This document shows, in pieces, positions 1 to 7,954 of a stretch of 64,000 nt of DNA. Location: positions 434,001 through 498,000 of the forward strand of contig NZ_CP039250.1 in NCBI RefSeq assembly GCF_004795895.1, written 5' to 3'. This DNA comes from Sphingopyxis sp. PAMC25046 (GTDB taxonomy: Bacteria > Pseudomonadota > Alphaproteobacteria > Sphingomonadales > Sphingomonadaceae). The translations under genes and the position numbers were made by a program. A model generated the notes under the pieces. It worked only from the letters and a program-made list of their open reading frames with translations. It was not told the origin of the DNA and ran no database searches. How positions within the stretch are numbered: the first letter of the stretch is position 1; each line of letters opens with the position of its first letter.

Positions 1-1
1 G

Positions 2-772
2 CCTGTCGCCGAACGCACGCTGACGGGGCTCGCGGTGCTTCTCCAGTCGCGCGACCTCAAGCAGGCGCTCGCGCCCTATTTGGTCGGCGGACCCTGGGGG
101 CGGCTGCTCGATGCCGACGAGGAGCGCATCGGGGCCGCGCGCGTGCAGGCCTTCGAGACCGAAGGCCTTGTCGGCGCCGCGTCGGCGGGACCCGTCCTGT
201 CCTATCTGTTTCACCGGATCGCCGGACGGCTCGACGGCTCGCCGACGCTCATCATCATCGACGAAGGCTGGCTCGTGCTCGACAGCCCGGCCTTCGCGGC
301 GCAGCTCCGCGAATGGCTGAAGACGCTCCGCAAGAAGAATGCGAGCGTGGTCTTCGCGACGCAGAGCCTTGCCGACATCGAAACCTCTAGCATCGCACCC
401 GCGATCATCGAGAGCTGTCCGACCCGCATATTTCTGCCGAACGAGCGCGCGCTCGAGCCGCAGATTGCCCGCATCTACGAGCGCTTCGGTCTCAATGACC
501 GGCAAATAGAGATACTGAGCCGGGCGACCCCGAAGCGCGACTATTATTGCCAGTCGCGGCGCGGCAATCGCCTCTTCGACCTGGGGCTAGGCGAGGTTGC
601 GCTCGCCTTCACCGCGGCATCTTCGAAGACCGATCAGACGCGCATCGCGGAGCTGTTCGCAGCGCACGGCCCCGAAGGGTTCGCGGCCGCCTGGCTTTCC
701 CACCGCAAGCTCGAATGGGCGGCCGAGCTGCTCCCCACCATTGCCGCCCCCAATGAGGAGTGCCCCCGATGA
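2..772 (+). CDS. trbE: TrbE, conjugal transfer ATPase (C-terminal part, cut by the window edge)
   Basis: TrbE is the VirB4-type cytoplasmic ATPase that powers pilus assembly and DNA transfer in P-type secretion. The frame is open to the left edge, so the listed start is not the real one. About 256 C-terminal residues remain. A Walker B-like run (LIIIDEGW, near nt 249-272) is followed by the RKKNASVVFATQS segment typical of VirB4/TrbE C-terminal ATPase lobes. Walker A must lie upstream. The stop overlaps the next start as ATGA, implying translational coupling with trbJ. Family assignment is firm. Confidence 0.93.
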   Translation, partial: PVAERTLTGLAVLLQSRDLKQALAPYLVGGPWGRLLDADEERIGAARVQAFETEGLVGAASAGPVLSYLFHRIAGRLDGSPTLIIIDEGWLVLDSPAFAAQLREWLKTLRKKNASVVFATQSLADIETSSIAPAIIESCPTRIFLPNERALEPQIARIYERFGLNDRQIEILSRATPKRDYYCQSRRGNRLFDLGLGEVALAFTAASSKTDQTRIAELFAAHGPEGFAAAWLSHRKLEWAAELLPTIAAPNEECPR

Positions 773-1485
773 AGAAGAATATCGTCCGCGCCGTCGCTGC
801 CGCGGCACTTGTGTTGCTGCCCGTGTCGGGCGCGATGCTGGCCGTCCCGGCGAGCGCCCAGCTCGGCGGCATCGTCCACGATCCGCGCAACTATTCGCAG
901 AATATCCTGACCGCGGCGCGCACGCTCGAGCAGATCAACAACCAGATCAAGCAGCTGCAGAATCAGGCGACCTCGCTGATGAACGAGGCGAAGAACCTCA
1001 ACAGCCTGCCGACATCGACGCTGGGCACGCTCGAGGCGCAGGTCGACCAGACGCGCCAGCTCCTCGCGCAGGCAGAGGGCATCGCGTTCAACGTGTCGGA
1101 CATCCAGAAGGGGTTCGAGGCGCGCTACAAGGGCGGAGCGCTGACGGGCTCTGCCGCCGAGATGGTCGCCAATGCCGAGGCGCGCTGGAAGGACAGCGTC
1201 GGCGCCTTCGAGGATGCGATGAAGGTGCAGGCCGGCATCGTCACGAACATGGGCGGAACGCGGACGTCGATCTCGACGATCGTCGGCGCCAGCCAGTCGG
1301 CAACCGGCGCGCTGCAGGCCGCGCAGGCGGGCAACCAGCTGCTCGCCATCCAGTCGCAGCAGATCGCCGATCTCGCCGCCGTCATGAGTGCGCAGGGCCG
1401 CGCCGAGATGCTCGATGCCGCGCGCGCGGCGGCCGCCGAGGCCGAAGGCCGCGAGCGCTTCCGCCGCTTCCGCAAGGGCAATTGA
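769..1485 (+). CDS. trbJ: TrbJ, P-type conjugative transfer protein
   Basis: This is a 238-aa periplasmic VirB5-like component of the mating-pair apparatus. The N-terminus is a signal peptide (MKKNIV, then an Ala/Leu-rich core, ending near ASAQ). The mature part is mostly helical, with heptad-like stretches (QINNQIKQLQNQ) that fit a coiled coil. A GTG at 760 in the same frame is possible. The ATG at 769 is preferred because it overlaps the trbE stop as ATGA and has GAGGAG eight bases upstream, at 755-760. Its place between trbE and trbK-alt is the standard order. Confidence 0.93.
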   Translation: MKKNIVRAVAAAALVLLPVSGAMLAVPASAQLGGIVHDPRNYSQNILTAARTLEQINNQIKQLQNQATSLMNEAKNLNSLPTSTLGTLEAQVDQTRQLLAQAEGIAFNVSDIQKGFEARYKGGALTGSAAEMVANAEARWKDSVGAFEDAMKVQAGIVTNMGGTRTSISTIVGASQSATGALQAAQAGNQLLAIQSQQIADLAAVMSAQGRAEMLDAARAAAAEAEGRERFRRFRKGN

Positions 1486-1486
1486 G

Positions 1487-1738
1487 ATGGGCCGGGCGGG
1501 CGGGCTGGTGATGGGGGCAATCGTCCTGGGTCTTGCGCTGACCCTTGCCCTTGTCGCCGCGCTCGATCCGCCCGCGCCCCGTGCGTCCGCCCCCGCGATC
1601 TCCGGGGCGGACGCACCCCCCGATTATGGCGACACGCTTCGTCGCTGCCGAACCGCCACCGAAGCCGATCCCGAATGCGAGGCGGCCTGGGAAGCGAAGC
1701 GGCGCCATTTCTTCCGGACCGAAAAGAGCAAGCCATGA
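1487..1738 (+). CDS. TrbK-alt, putative entry exclusion protein
   Basis: This 83-aa protein has an N-terminal hydrophobic segment (about residues 6-24) and a short soluble tail. The tail contains the RCRTATEADPECEAAWEAKR region seen in the TrbK-alt family of alphaproteobacterial conjugative elements. The family is thought to act like TrbK and block uptake of a second copy of the element. Start: ATG one base after the trbJ stop. The frame is also open upstream, inside trbJ, but a longer start would overlap trbJ heavily and lack the membrane-anchor start. Its stop overlaps the trbL start (ATGA at 1735). The tail has two cysteines. The exclusion function is by family only. Confidence 0.85.
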   Translation: MGRAGGLVMGAIVLGLALTLALVAALDPPAPRASAPAISGADAPPDYGDTLRRCRTATEADPECEAAWEAKRRHFFRTEKSKP

Positions 1739-3021
1739 ACGACACCGGCGTCATCGATAATTTCCTGTCGGTCTTCTCGACCTATATCGACAGCGGGTTC
1801 GGTCTGCTCGGCGGCGAGGTCGGCTTCCTGTCCTCGACGCTGATCGTGATCGACATAACGATCGCGGCGCTCTTCTGGGCATGGGGCACCGACGAGGATG
1901 TGCTGCAGCGGCTGGTGAAGAAGACGCTCTATATCGGCGTCTTCGCCTTCATCATCGGCAATTTCCAGGCGCTGGCCACGATATTGCTCGAGAGCTTCGC
2001 CGGGCTGGGCCTGAAAGCGGCAGGAAGCGCGATGGCGATCGGCGATTTCATGCGCCCCGGCATGATCGCGTCCACCGGCCTCGATGCCGCCGAGCCCTTG
2101 CTCGACGCGACCGCCGATCTTGTCGGCCCGGTGGGGCTCTTCACCAACTTCGTCCAGATCCTGATCCTGCTGATCGCCTGGGTGATCGTCGTGATCGCCT
2201 TCTTCATTCTCGCGGTGCAGGTCTTCGTCACGATCCTGGAGTTTAAATTGGTGACGCTCGCGGGCTTCGTCCTGCTGCCCTTCGCCTTCTTCGGACGTAC
2301 CGCCTTCATGGCCGAGCGCGTCCTCGGCCATATCATCTCCTCGGGCATCAAGCTGCTCGTGCTCGCGGTCATCACCGGCATCGGCACGACCCTCTTCCAG
2401 CGCTTCATGGACGCGGGGCTCGGGACCGAACCCGACATCCGCGAGGTGATGGCGATCGCCCTCGGCGCCTTGACCCTGCTCGGTCTCGGCATCTTCGGTC
2501 CGAGCGTCGCCAACGGCATCGTGGCGGGCGGCCCGCAGCTCGGCGCAGGCGCCGCCGCAGGCACGACCCTCGCGGCCGGCGCCACGATCGCCGCCGGGGC
2601 CGCCGGCGCGACGCTGGCGGCGGGCGCGGCGAGCAGCGCCGTCGGTCGCACCGCGCTCGGCGCCTCGCGCGCGTCCGGCAGCGCTTCGGCATCCTATGCC
2701 CGGGGCGCGGCCGGGAAGAGCGGGATGCGGGCGTTCGGTGCGGGGCTCGCCAATGTGGCGCGTGACACGGCGCGCGGCGCGGGTTCGCCGCTCCGCGCCG
2801 CGGCTGACCGCCTGCGTCAAAGCTATGCCGCGGGGCAGGCGGGCAAGTCCGTGGCCGGCGCTGCCACCGCGAGCGACGGCGCGGCGTCGCCCCCGACCTG
2901 GGCGGCCGCCATGAAGCGACGTCAGGCCGTCACCTCGGGCGCCACCATCGCCTCGCAGACCCTCAAGGCCGGCGACAGCCATGGCGCCGGCTCCGCTCCC
3001 GACATCAGCCAGAAGGATTGA
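1735..3021 (+). CDS. trbL: TrbL, polytopic inner-membrane transfer protein
   Basis: TrbL is the VirB6-like polytopic inner-membrane protein of the conjugation channel. It is 428 aa: a hydrophobic first 270 residues with about six membrane segments, then a long low-complexity Ala/Gly/Ser-rich tail. The start chosen is the ATG in the ATGA overlap with trbK-alt; a longer in-frame start at 1675 would overlap trbK-alt by over 60 bases. Low-complexity C-termini are common in TrbL. trbF follows after a four-base gap. Confidence 0.93.
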   Translation: MNDTGVIDNFLSVFSTYIDSGFGLLGGEVGFLSSTLIVIDITIAALFWAWGTDEDVLQRLVKKTLYIGVFAFIIGNFQALATILLESFAGLGLKAAGSAMAIGDFMRPGMIASTGLDAAEPLLDATADLVGPVGLFTNFVQILILLIAWVIVVIAFFILAVQVFVTILEFKLVTLAGFVLLPFAFFGRTAFMAERVLGHIISSGIKLLVLAVITGIGTTLFQRFMDAGLGTEPDIREVMAIALGALTLLGLGIFGPSVANGIVAGGPQLGAGAAAGTTLAAGATIAAGAAGATLAAGAASSAVGRTALGASRASGSASASYARGAAGKSGMRAFGAGLANVARDTARGAGSPLRAAADRLRQSYAAGQAGKSVAGAATASDGAASPPTWAAAMKRRQAVTSGATIASQTLKAGDSHGAGSAPDISQKD

Positions 3022-3025
3022 ACCC

Positions 3026-3709
3026 ATGTTTCGACGCCCGTCCCAACATTATGGCAAGTCCCCGGTCCCGGTTACGCCCTACCAGCGCGCGGCGCAGGTC
3101 TGGGACGACCGCATCGGCTCGGCCCGCACCCAGGCGAAAAGCTGGCGCCTCGCCTTCTTCGGCTGTCTCGCGCTTTCGGGCGGACTCGCCTCGGCGCTCG
3201 TGTGGCAGTCGCTCCGCGGCACGATCACCCCTTGGGTCGTCGAGGTCGACAAGCTCGGCGAGGCAAGATCGGTGGCGCCCGCCGATGCCGACTTTTCGCC
3301 GACCGACCCGCAGATCGCATTCCATCTCGCGCGCTTCATCGAGCATGTCCGCTCGATCCCGGCCGATCCGGTGGTGCTCCGAAAGGACTGGCTCAGCGCC
3401 TATGACTTCACCACGCCCAAGGGCGCGCAGGCGCTGAGCGATCACGCCCGCGCGAACGATCCCTTTGCCGAAGTCGGCAAGATGCAGGTCGCCGTCGATG
3501 TATCGAGCGTCATCCGCGCATCGCGCGACAGCTTTCGCATCGCCTGGACCGAGCGCCGCTATCAGGATGGCAGCCTGGTCGAGACGTCGCGCTGGTCGGC
3601 GATCCTGACCACCTCGATCCAGCCGCCCCGCACTCCCGACGCCCTGCGCCGGAACCCGCTCGGCGTTTTTGTCACCGCTATTTCTTGGTCGAAGGAGCTC
3701 AGCCAATGA
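3026..3709 (+). CDS. trbF: TrbF, VirB8-like conjugation protein
   Basis: This 227-aa inner-membrane protein has one transmembrane segment at about residues 38-58. It is followed by a periplasmic VirB8-type domain containing the typical ITPWVVEVDKLGEA stretch. It nucleates the type IV channel and links inner-membrane parts to TrbG and TrbI. The start is the ATG four bases after the trbL stop; an in-frame extension to 2981 is rejected because it lies inside trbL. The stop overlaps trbG as ATGA. Confidence 0.94.
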   Translation: MFRRPSQHYGKSPVPVTPYQRAAQVWDDRIGSARTQAKSWRLAFFGCLALSGGLASALVWQSLRGTITPWVVEVDKLGEARSVAPADADFSPTDPQIAFHLARFIEHVRSIPADPVVLRKDWLSAYDFTTPKGAQALSDHARANDPFAEVGKMQVAVDVSSVIRASRDSFRIAWTERRYQDGSLVETSRWSAILTTSIQPPRTPDALRRNPLGVFVTAISWSKELSQ

Positions 3710-4542
3710 TCCGCCTTACCCTTCTTCTCGGCGCTGCCGCGCTCGCGCTGCCGGCGCAGGCGGCACCCGCCGATCCGCGCACGCAGGTCGGCCGCGCGAA
3801 CGACGCGGCGCGCGTCCAGCCCGAGCGCGCGACCTTCCTCAACGCCATCCAGAAATATGCCTGGGCCGATGGCGCGCTGTTCCAAGTCTACACCGCCCCC
3901 GGACAGGTCACCGACATCGCATTGCAGGAAGGCGAGGAGCTTGTCGGTCCGGGGCCTGTCGCGGCCGGCGACACCGTGCGCTGGGTGATCGGCGATACGG
4001 TGAGCGGGACGGGCGCGTCGCGCCGCGTCCATATTTTGGTGAAGCCCACGCGCCCCGACATCATGACGAATCTGGTCATCAACACCAGCCGTCGGACCTA
4101 TCACATCGAGCTGCGCGCGACCCCCGCCACCTATATGGCGGCGGTCTCCTGGTCCTATCCGCAGGACGAGCTGATCGCGCTTCGCTCCGCCGGGACCGAA
4201 CAGGCGCGGCTCGCTCCGGTTGCAGGCGGGATCGATTTCGCGGCGTTGAGTTTTGCGTATCGCATCTCCGGCGCGAAGGTCCCCTGGCGGCCGGTGCGCG
4301 TTTTCGACGATGGGCGCCAGCTCTTCGTCGAGTTCGGTGCTGCGATCGCAACCGCGGACATGCCCCCGCTGTTCGCGGTCGGCGAGAAAGGCGCGGCGGA
4401 GCTGCTCAACTACCGGGTCGACGGCCGTTACATGATCGTCGACCGCCTTTTCGATCGCGCTGAACTCCGGCTGGGGAGCGGGCGCGGCGCCAAGGCCGTG
4501 CGGATCGAACGCGAAACGCCGCGCGCGCGAGGCCGGTCGTGA
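3706..4542 (+). CDS. trbG: TrbG, VirB9-like outer-membrane-associated conjugation protein
   Basis: This 278-aa exported protein has a clear signal peptide (MIRLTLLLGAAALALPAQAA). The VirB9/TrbG/CagX core includes the region around KPTRPDIMTNLVINTSRRTY and the downstream RTYHIELRA segment. With TrbI it forms the outer-membrane core ring of the type IV secretion channel. The start is set by the ATGA overlap with trbF. The stop overlaps trbI as GTGA. Confidence 0.94.
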   Translation: MIRLTLLLGAAALALPAQAAPADPRTQVGRANDAARVQPERATFLNAIQKYAWADGALFQVYTAPGQVTDIALQEGEELVGPGPVAAGDTVRWVIGDTVSGTGASRRVHILVKPTRPDIMTNLVINTSRRTYHIELRATPATYMAAVSWSYPQDELIALRSAGTEQARLAPVAGGIDFAALSFAYRISGAKVPWRPVRVFDDGRQLFVEFGAAIATADMPPLFAVGEKGAAELLNYRVDGRYMIVDRLFDRAELRLGSGRGAKAVRIERETPRARGRS

Positions 4543-5762
4543 CGGCGCCCGAACAGCCGGGCACGGAAGCTGTGCCCGCCGAGGCCGAGGTTGCGCCGAT
4601 CGCCCCTGCGAGCCCCGATGCGTTCCGCTTGGCGGGTGAGACTCCGCGGGTCATGCGTCTGTCACGGAAAACGCTGGCGGTTATCGGCGGGGCCGGCGGT
4701 CTTGCGATTGCGGCATCGCTCATGTGGGCGCTGCGAACGCCGGCCCCGGCCGAGCGTCGGGAGCTCTATGAAGCGAGCAACAATGCGCGGCCCGACGCGG
4801 TCCCCGGAGCACCCGCCGATTATGGCGCCGTGCCGAAGCTCGGTCCGCCGCTCCCCGGCGACCTTGGCCGGCCGATCGTTGCGGCGCAGGGGAGCGGCGA
4901 AGCCATCCCCGTCCCGCCGATCGGCGCGGAAGGGCGCAATCCTCCCGATCCGCGCGTGGCGGCCGCCGAACAGGCGCGGCAGCGGGCACTGCAGGAGCGC
5001 GAGAGCGCCCAGACGAGCCGGCTCTTTCTGGGGGGCGGAACCGCAAGTTCCGCAGCAACAGATATTGTGCCCGCCGAGGCGGCCGCGCCCGAACAGGCGG
5101 CGGAGCCTCGCACGGCCAATGAGGGGCGGCGTCAGTTTCTGGCATCGGGTTCGAAACGGCCCCTCGAAAGTGGCGAGCGGCTGATCGCCCCGAGCTCCGC
5201 GCTGATCGTCCAGGCCGGGACTGTCATTCCGGCAGCGCTCATCACGGGCATACGCTCGGACCTTCCGGGCCAGATCAGCGCGCAGGTGACGCAGAATATC
5301 TATGACAGTCCGACCGGGCGTATCCTGCTCATCCCGCAAGGGTCGCGGTTGATCGGCGAATATGACAGCGAGATCGCGGCGGGACAGAGCCGGGTGCTCC
5401 TCGCATGGGATCGCCTCATCTTGCCCGGCGGACGATCGATCCGCCTCGAACGGCAGCCCGGCGCCGACGCCGCAGGCATGTCGGGGCTGGAGGATCGGGT
5501 GAACAATCATTGGGGCCGGATGGTCCGCGCCGCGCTCGTCTCGACCCTGCTCGGGGTCGGGAGCGAGCTCAGCGTCGGCGGCGACGACGAACTCGCCCGG
5601 GCGCTCCGCTACGGGATGCAGGACAGCACGAGCCAGGCCGGGCGCCGCATCGTCGAGCGCGAACTGGCGGTGCGTCCGACGCTCACCATCCGGCCGGGTT
5701 TCGCGCTCCGCGTAGTCGTCACCCGCGACCTTATTCTCGAGCCGCAGGCGGATTGGAGATGA
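4539..5762 (+). CDS. trbI: TrbI, VirB10-like channel protein
   Basis: This 407-aa protein spans the envelope. It has a short cytoplasmic head, one transmembrane helix near residues 46-63, a Pro/Ala-rich periplasmic linker to about residue 190, and a C-terminal VirB10 beta-barrel domain. That domain carries the conserved RILLIPQGSRLIGEYDS motif and the VNNHWGRM segment. The start is GTG, in a GTGA overlap with trbG. It is the last canonical trb gene here, and its stop overlaps the DUF2274 gene as ATGA. Confidence 0.95.
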   Translation: MTAPEQPGTEAVPAEAEVAPIAPASPDAFRLAGETPRVMRLSRKTLAVIGGAGGLAIAASLMWALRTPAPAERRELYEASNNARPDAVPGAPADYGAVPKLGPPLPGDLGRPIVAAQGSGEAIPVPPIGAEGRNPPDPRVAAAEQARQRALQERESAQTSRLFLGGGTASSAATDIVPAEAAAPEQAAEPRTANEGRRQFLASGSKRPLESGERLIAPSSALIVQAGTVIPAALITGIRSDLPGQISAQVTQNIYDSPTGRILLIPQGSRLIGEYDSEIAAGQSRVLLAWDRLILPGGRSIRLERQPGADAAGMSGLEDRVNNHWGRMVRAALVSTLLGVGSELSVGGDDELARALRYGMQDSTSQAGRRIVERELAVRPTLTIRPGFALRVVVTRDLILEPQADWR

Positions 5763-5974
5763 GTCGGCTGCGACTTGGGCCGATCGTCGAGGAGAAGCCG
5801 GTCAAGGCTACTGTCGAACTCACGGGCAAGCTTGCGCGCGATCTCGCTGACTATGCCGCGGCACATGCGAAGGAAAATGGCCTGTCGGAGCCGTTGTCGA
5901 TCGAACGGCTCATACCGCCGATGCTGGAACGGTTCGTCGCGACCGATCGCGGTTTTGCGAAGGCGCGGCGTTAG
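5759..5974 (+). CDS. DUF2274 protein, accessory gene of the trb operon
   Basis: This 71-aa soluble, charged protein has no signal peptide or membrane segment. The sequence fits the DUF2274 family, which is found almost only directly after trbI in alphaproteobacterial P-type conjugation operons. The start is the ATG in the ATGA overlap with trbI. The longer frame reaching back to 5405 lies wholly inside trbI. Function is unknown. Tight coupling suggests a role in conjugation or its control. No terminator is evident after the stop. Confidence 0.8.
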   Translation: MSRLRLGPIVEEKPVKATVELTGKLARDLADYAAAHAKENGLSEPLSIERLIPPMLERFVATDRGFAKARR

Positions 5975-5989
5975 GCGGTAAAGAGTATT

Positions 5990-6027
5990 TTGTATGCGCA
6001 CACAGGGTCGATTATGATCGCCCTGTG
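5990..6027 (+). promoter_or_regulatory. Sigma70-type promoter inside an operator-like inverted repeat
   Basis: TTGTAT at 5990-5995 and TATGAT at 6013-6018 are spaced by exactly 17 bases, a good sigma70 promoter. The predicted first base falls at about 6025, on the GTG start of the next gene, so the mRNA would be leaderless or nearly so. The -10 box sits between perfect 7-base arms, CACAGGG (6001-6007) and CCCTGTG (6021-6027). This layout is typical of a repressor operator. The regulator is unknown. Confidence 0.55.
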
Positions 6028-7893
6028 GACGAGCATTTTGCTCCTGAGCGGCCGACCCAACCTCCGCGGCCTTGCACAACGAAGCCCGATCCCTCGGGCT
6101 TGCGGGTGCCATTCGCTGCATGCGGCGATGGCGTGGTTCGGCACGTCGAACAGATCGTATCGCACCGCGACGGCCCCTTTACCTGCCTTGGATGCAAGGA
6201 ACGACTGACCCTTCGGCTCCCGAAGAAGATGCGGAAGCATTTCGCGCACCAGTCCGACAGCCGATGCTCAGGCGAGACGGCCCTGCATCTCTACGCCAAG
6301 CTGCTGCTGGCTGCTGTCCGGTGGGTCACCCTGCCAAGCCTTGTCCTCCGCGAGGAGCGATTGGAGGAGGTCGTTTTCGAAGGCGGGCAATTCGCGCTCG
6401 ACGAGGTGAGGCTAGAGACATCGGAGGGCGATTTTCAGCCCGATGCCATGGTGTGGATCGGGTCCGATCGCCGCGCGGTGGAATTCAAGGTGTCGCACGC
6501 GGTCGATGAGGAGAAGCAGCAGAAGGTCGCGCGCGCAGGCTGCCCGATGATCGAGATCGATCTTTACGGAGTGCGTTGGCGCCAGCTTGATGGCGCCGAA
6601 CTCGACCAGCAGATTTTGCACGACGCACCGCGGCACTGGATCCATCATCCGGATCGCGAGCGTTCCGCGCAGCGCCTGTCCGAGCGGGTCACGGCGGAAG
6701 CGACGCGCAAGGGCGAGGCGCTCCGATGGCATATCCGGGAGCGACCGCAGAAGCCTCCCGTCGATACCGAATGGGTCGCGGAGATCATGGCCGACCTGCA
6801 ATATGCCGAACTGGACTATCTGTTCGGGGCCAAGAGCCGGATGGGCCATTGGTTCACGGTAAGGCCGCAGCTTTGGCAGGCGGCGCTCGTGCATGCCCTG
6901 ATCTACACGCCGAGCATCAAATACTCGGCGGGATCGGACATCCATATCCATGGCGAGTGGCCGAACGAGGCCAATCTCGAGAGCGTGCTGCCGACATGGA
7001 TGCTGCGCACCGACCTCAGCAATTACAAACCGAACGCGCTGGCAGCGGCCGGCTACTCGCGGGAGAGTTTCGGGTCGCCCAGCCAAGCCGTGACCGAATA
7101 TCTCTTCAATCTCTTCACCGATCGGCAGGCTGTGGTGTGGGAGCGTGACGAGCAGCGCTTCTATGTCGACCCCGATCTTCATGCCCGCGTTCACAATCGC
7201 TACGACCTTGAGCGCACCGTTGCCTGCATCGCCAAGGATGCCGGCCATCCCGATCCCGATGGTTTCAGCCGGCGCTGGATGCGGCGATATAATGTCGACG
7301 GCCGAAATCCTTGGAAGGTGGCGGCGGAAGGCGGCGATGATTTTCACGCGCTGGACAAGCGGGTCCGGGCGATCTTCGACATGTCGCGCAGCTATCGCGA
7401 CCTTCCCATCGTCGACGATCTTTGCGGATTGCCCTTTCAGGAGTGGCGCGACGGTATCCGACAGAAGCGCGAGGCGAAGGAAGCCGCCGAGCGCAAGCGG
7501 ATCGAAGACGCAAAGGAAAGCCGGCGGCGGAACTTCGCCATTGCCGCGAAAAACGCGCTCAAGGACGAGGCCGAGACCTGGCTCGCATCGACGGTGGTCG
7601 ATGGAGTGCCGATCACCGAGTGGGCGTGTGGCAGCGACGATCTCTATTGGCGAGCCTTCAGCCATATCGAGCGCGCCGAGGACGTGAGGAAGCGCCGGGT
7701 TTTGGCGGCGGAAGCGGCGGAGGAATTTCGCAAGCGGCTCACGACCGCCTCCAACAAGGCCTTCCGCGATCCCGACCGCGCGCACCTTTTTCTCAACAGT
7801 GCGCACCCGAAGCTTGCCGGTCGTCGCCCGATCGAAGCTTGTGAGACCGATGCGGATTTGAGAGTCGCTCTGGCGCTTCTCCCGAAAGTGTAG
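6025..7893 (+). CDS. CoiA-like nuclease-domain protein (ICE cargo)
   Basis: A 622-aa cytoplasmic protein. Seen: an N-terminal Cys/His region (FAACGDG, then FTCLGCKERL, then KKMRKHFAHQ and a Cys-X10-11-His) resembling the zinc-ribbon start of CoiA-family proteins. It is followed by a PD-(D/E)xK-type nuclease pattern: Asp140 in QPDA and Glu153-Phe-Lys155. The remaining 450 residues are not recognised and include a charged helical stretch near 480-520. Classical CoiA proteins are much shorter, so the C-terminal extension is unusual. The GTG start coincides with the predicted transcription start and has no clear ribosome site. It sits after the trb operon with its own promoter. Role unknown; competence is not implied. 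Confidence 0.65.
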   Translation: MDEHFAPERPTQPPRPCTTKPDPSGLRVPFAACGDGVVRHVEQIVSHRDGPFTCLGCKERLTLRLPKKMRKHFAHQSDSRCSGETALHLYAKLLLAAVRWVTLPSLVLREERLEEVVFEGGQFALDEVRLETSEGDFQPDAMVWIGSDRRAVEFKVSHAVDEEKQQKVARAGCPMIEIDLYGVRWRQLDGAELDQQILHDAPRHWIHHPDRERSAQRLSERVTAEATRKGEALRWHIRERPQKPPVDTEWVAEIMADLQYAELDYLFGAKSRMGHWFTVRPQLWQAALVHALIYTPSIKYSAGSDIHIHGEWPNEANLESVLPTWMLRTDLSNYKPNALAAAGYSRESFGSPSQAVTEYLFNLFTDRQAVVWERDEQRFYVDPDLHARVHNRYDLERTVACIAKDAGHPDPDGFSRRWMRRYNVDGRNPWKVAAEGGDDFHALDKRVRAIFDMSRSYRDLPIVDDLCGLPFQEWRDGIRQKREAKEAAERKRIEDAKESRRRNFAIAAKNALKDEAETWLASTVVDGVPITEWACGSDDLYWRAFSHIERAEDVRKRRVLAAEAAEEFRKRLTTASNKAFRDPDRAHLFLNSAHPKLAGRRPIEACETDADLRVALALLPKV

Positions 7894-7954
7894 CGGAGCA
7901 GGCCGGAAGGAATTCCCGCTCGCGTGTGAAATCGCGATGTTCTAGACTTGTTCT

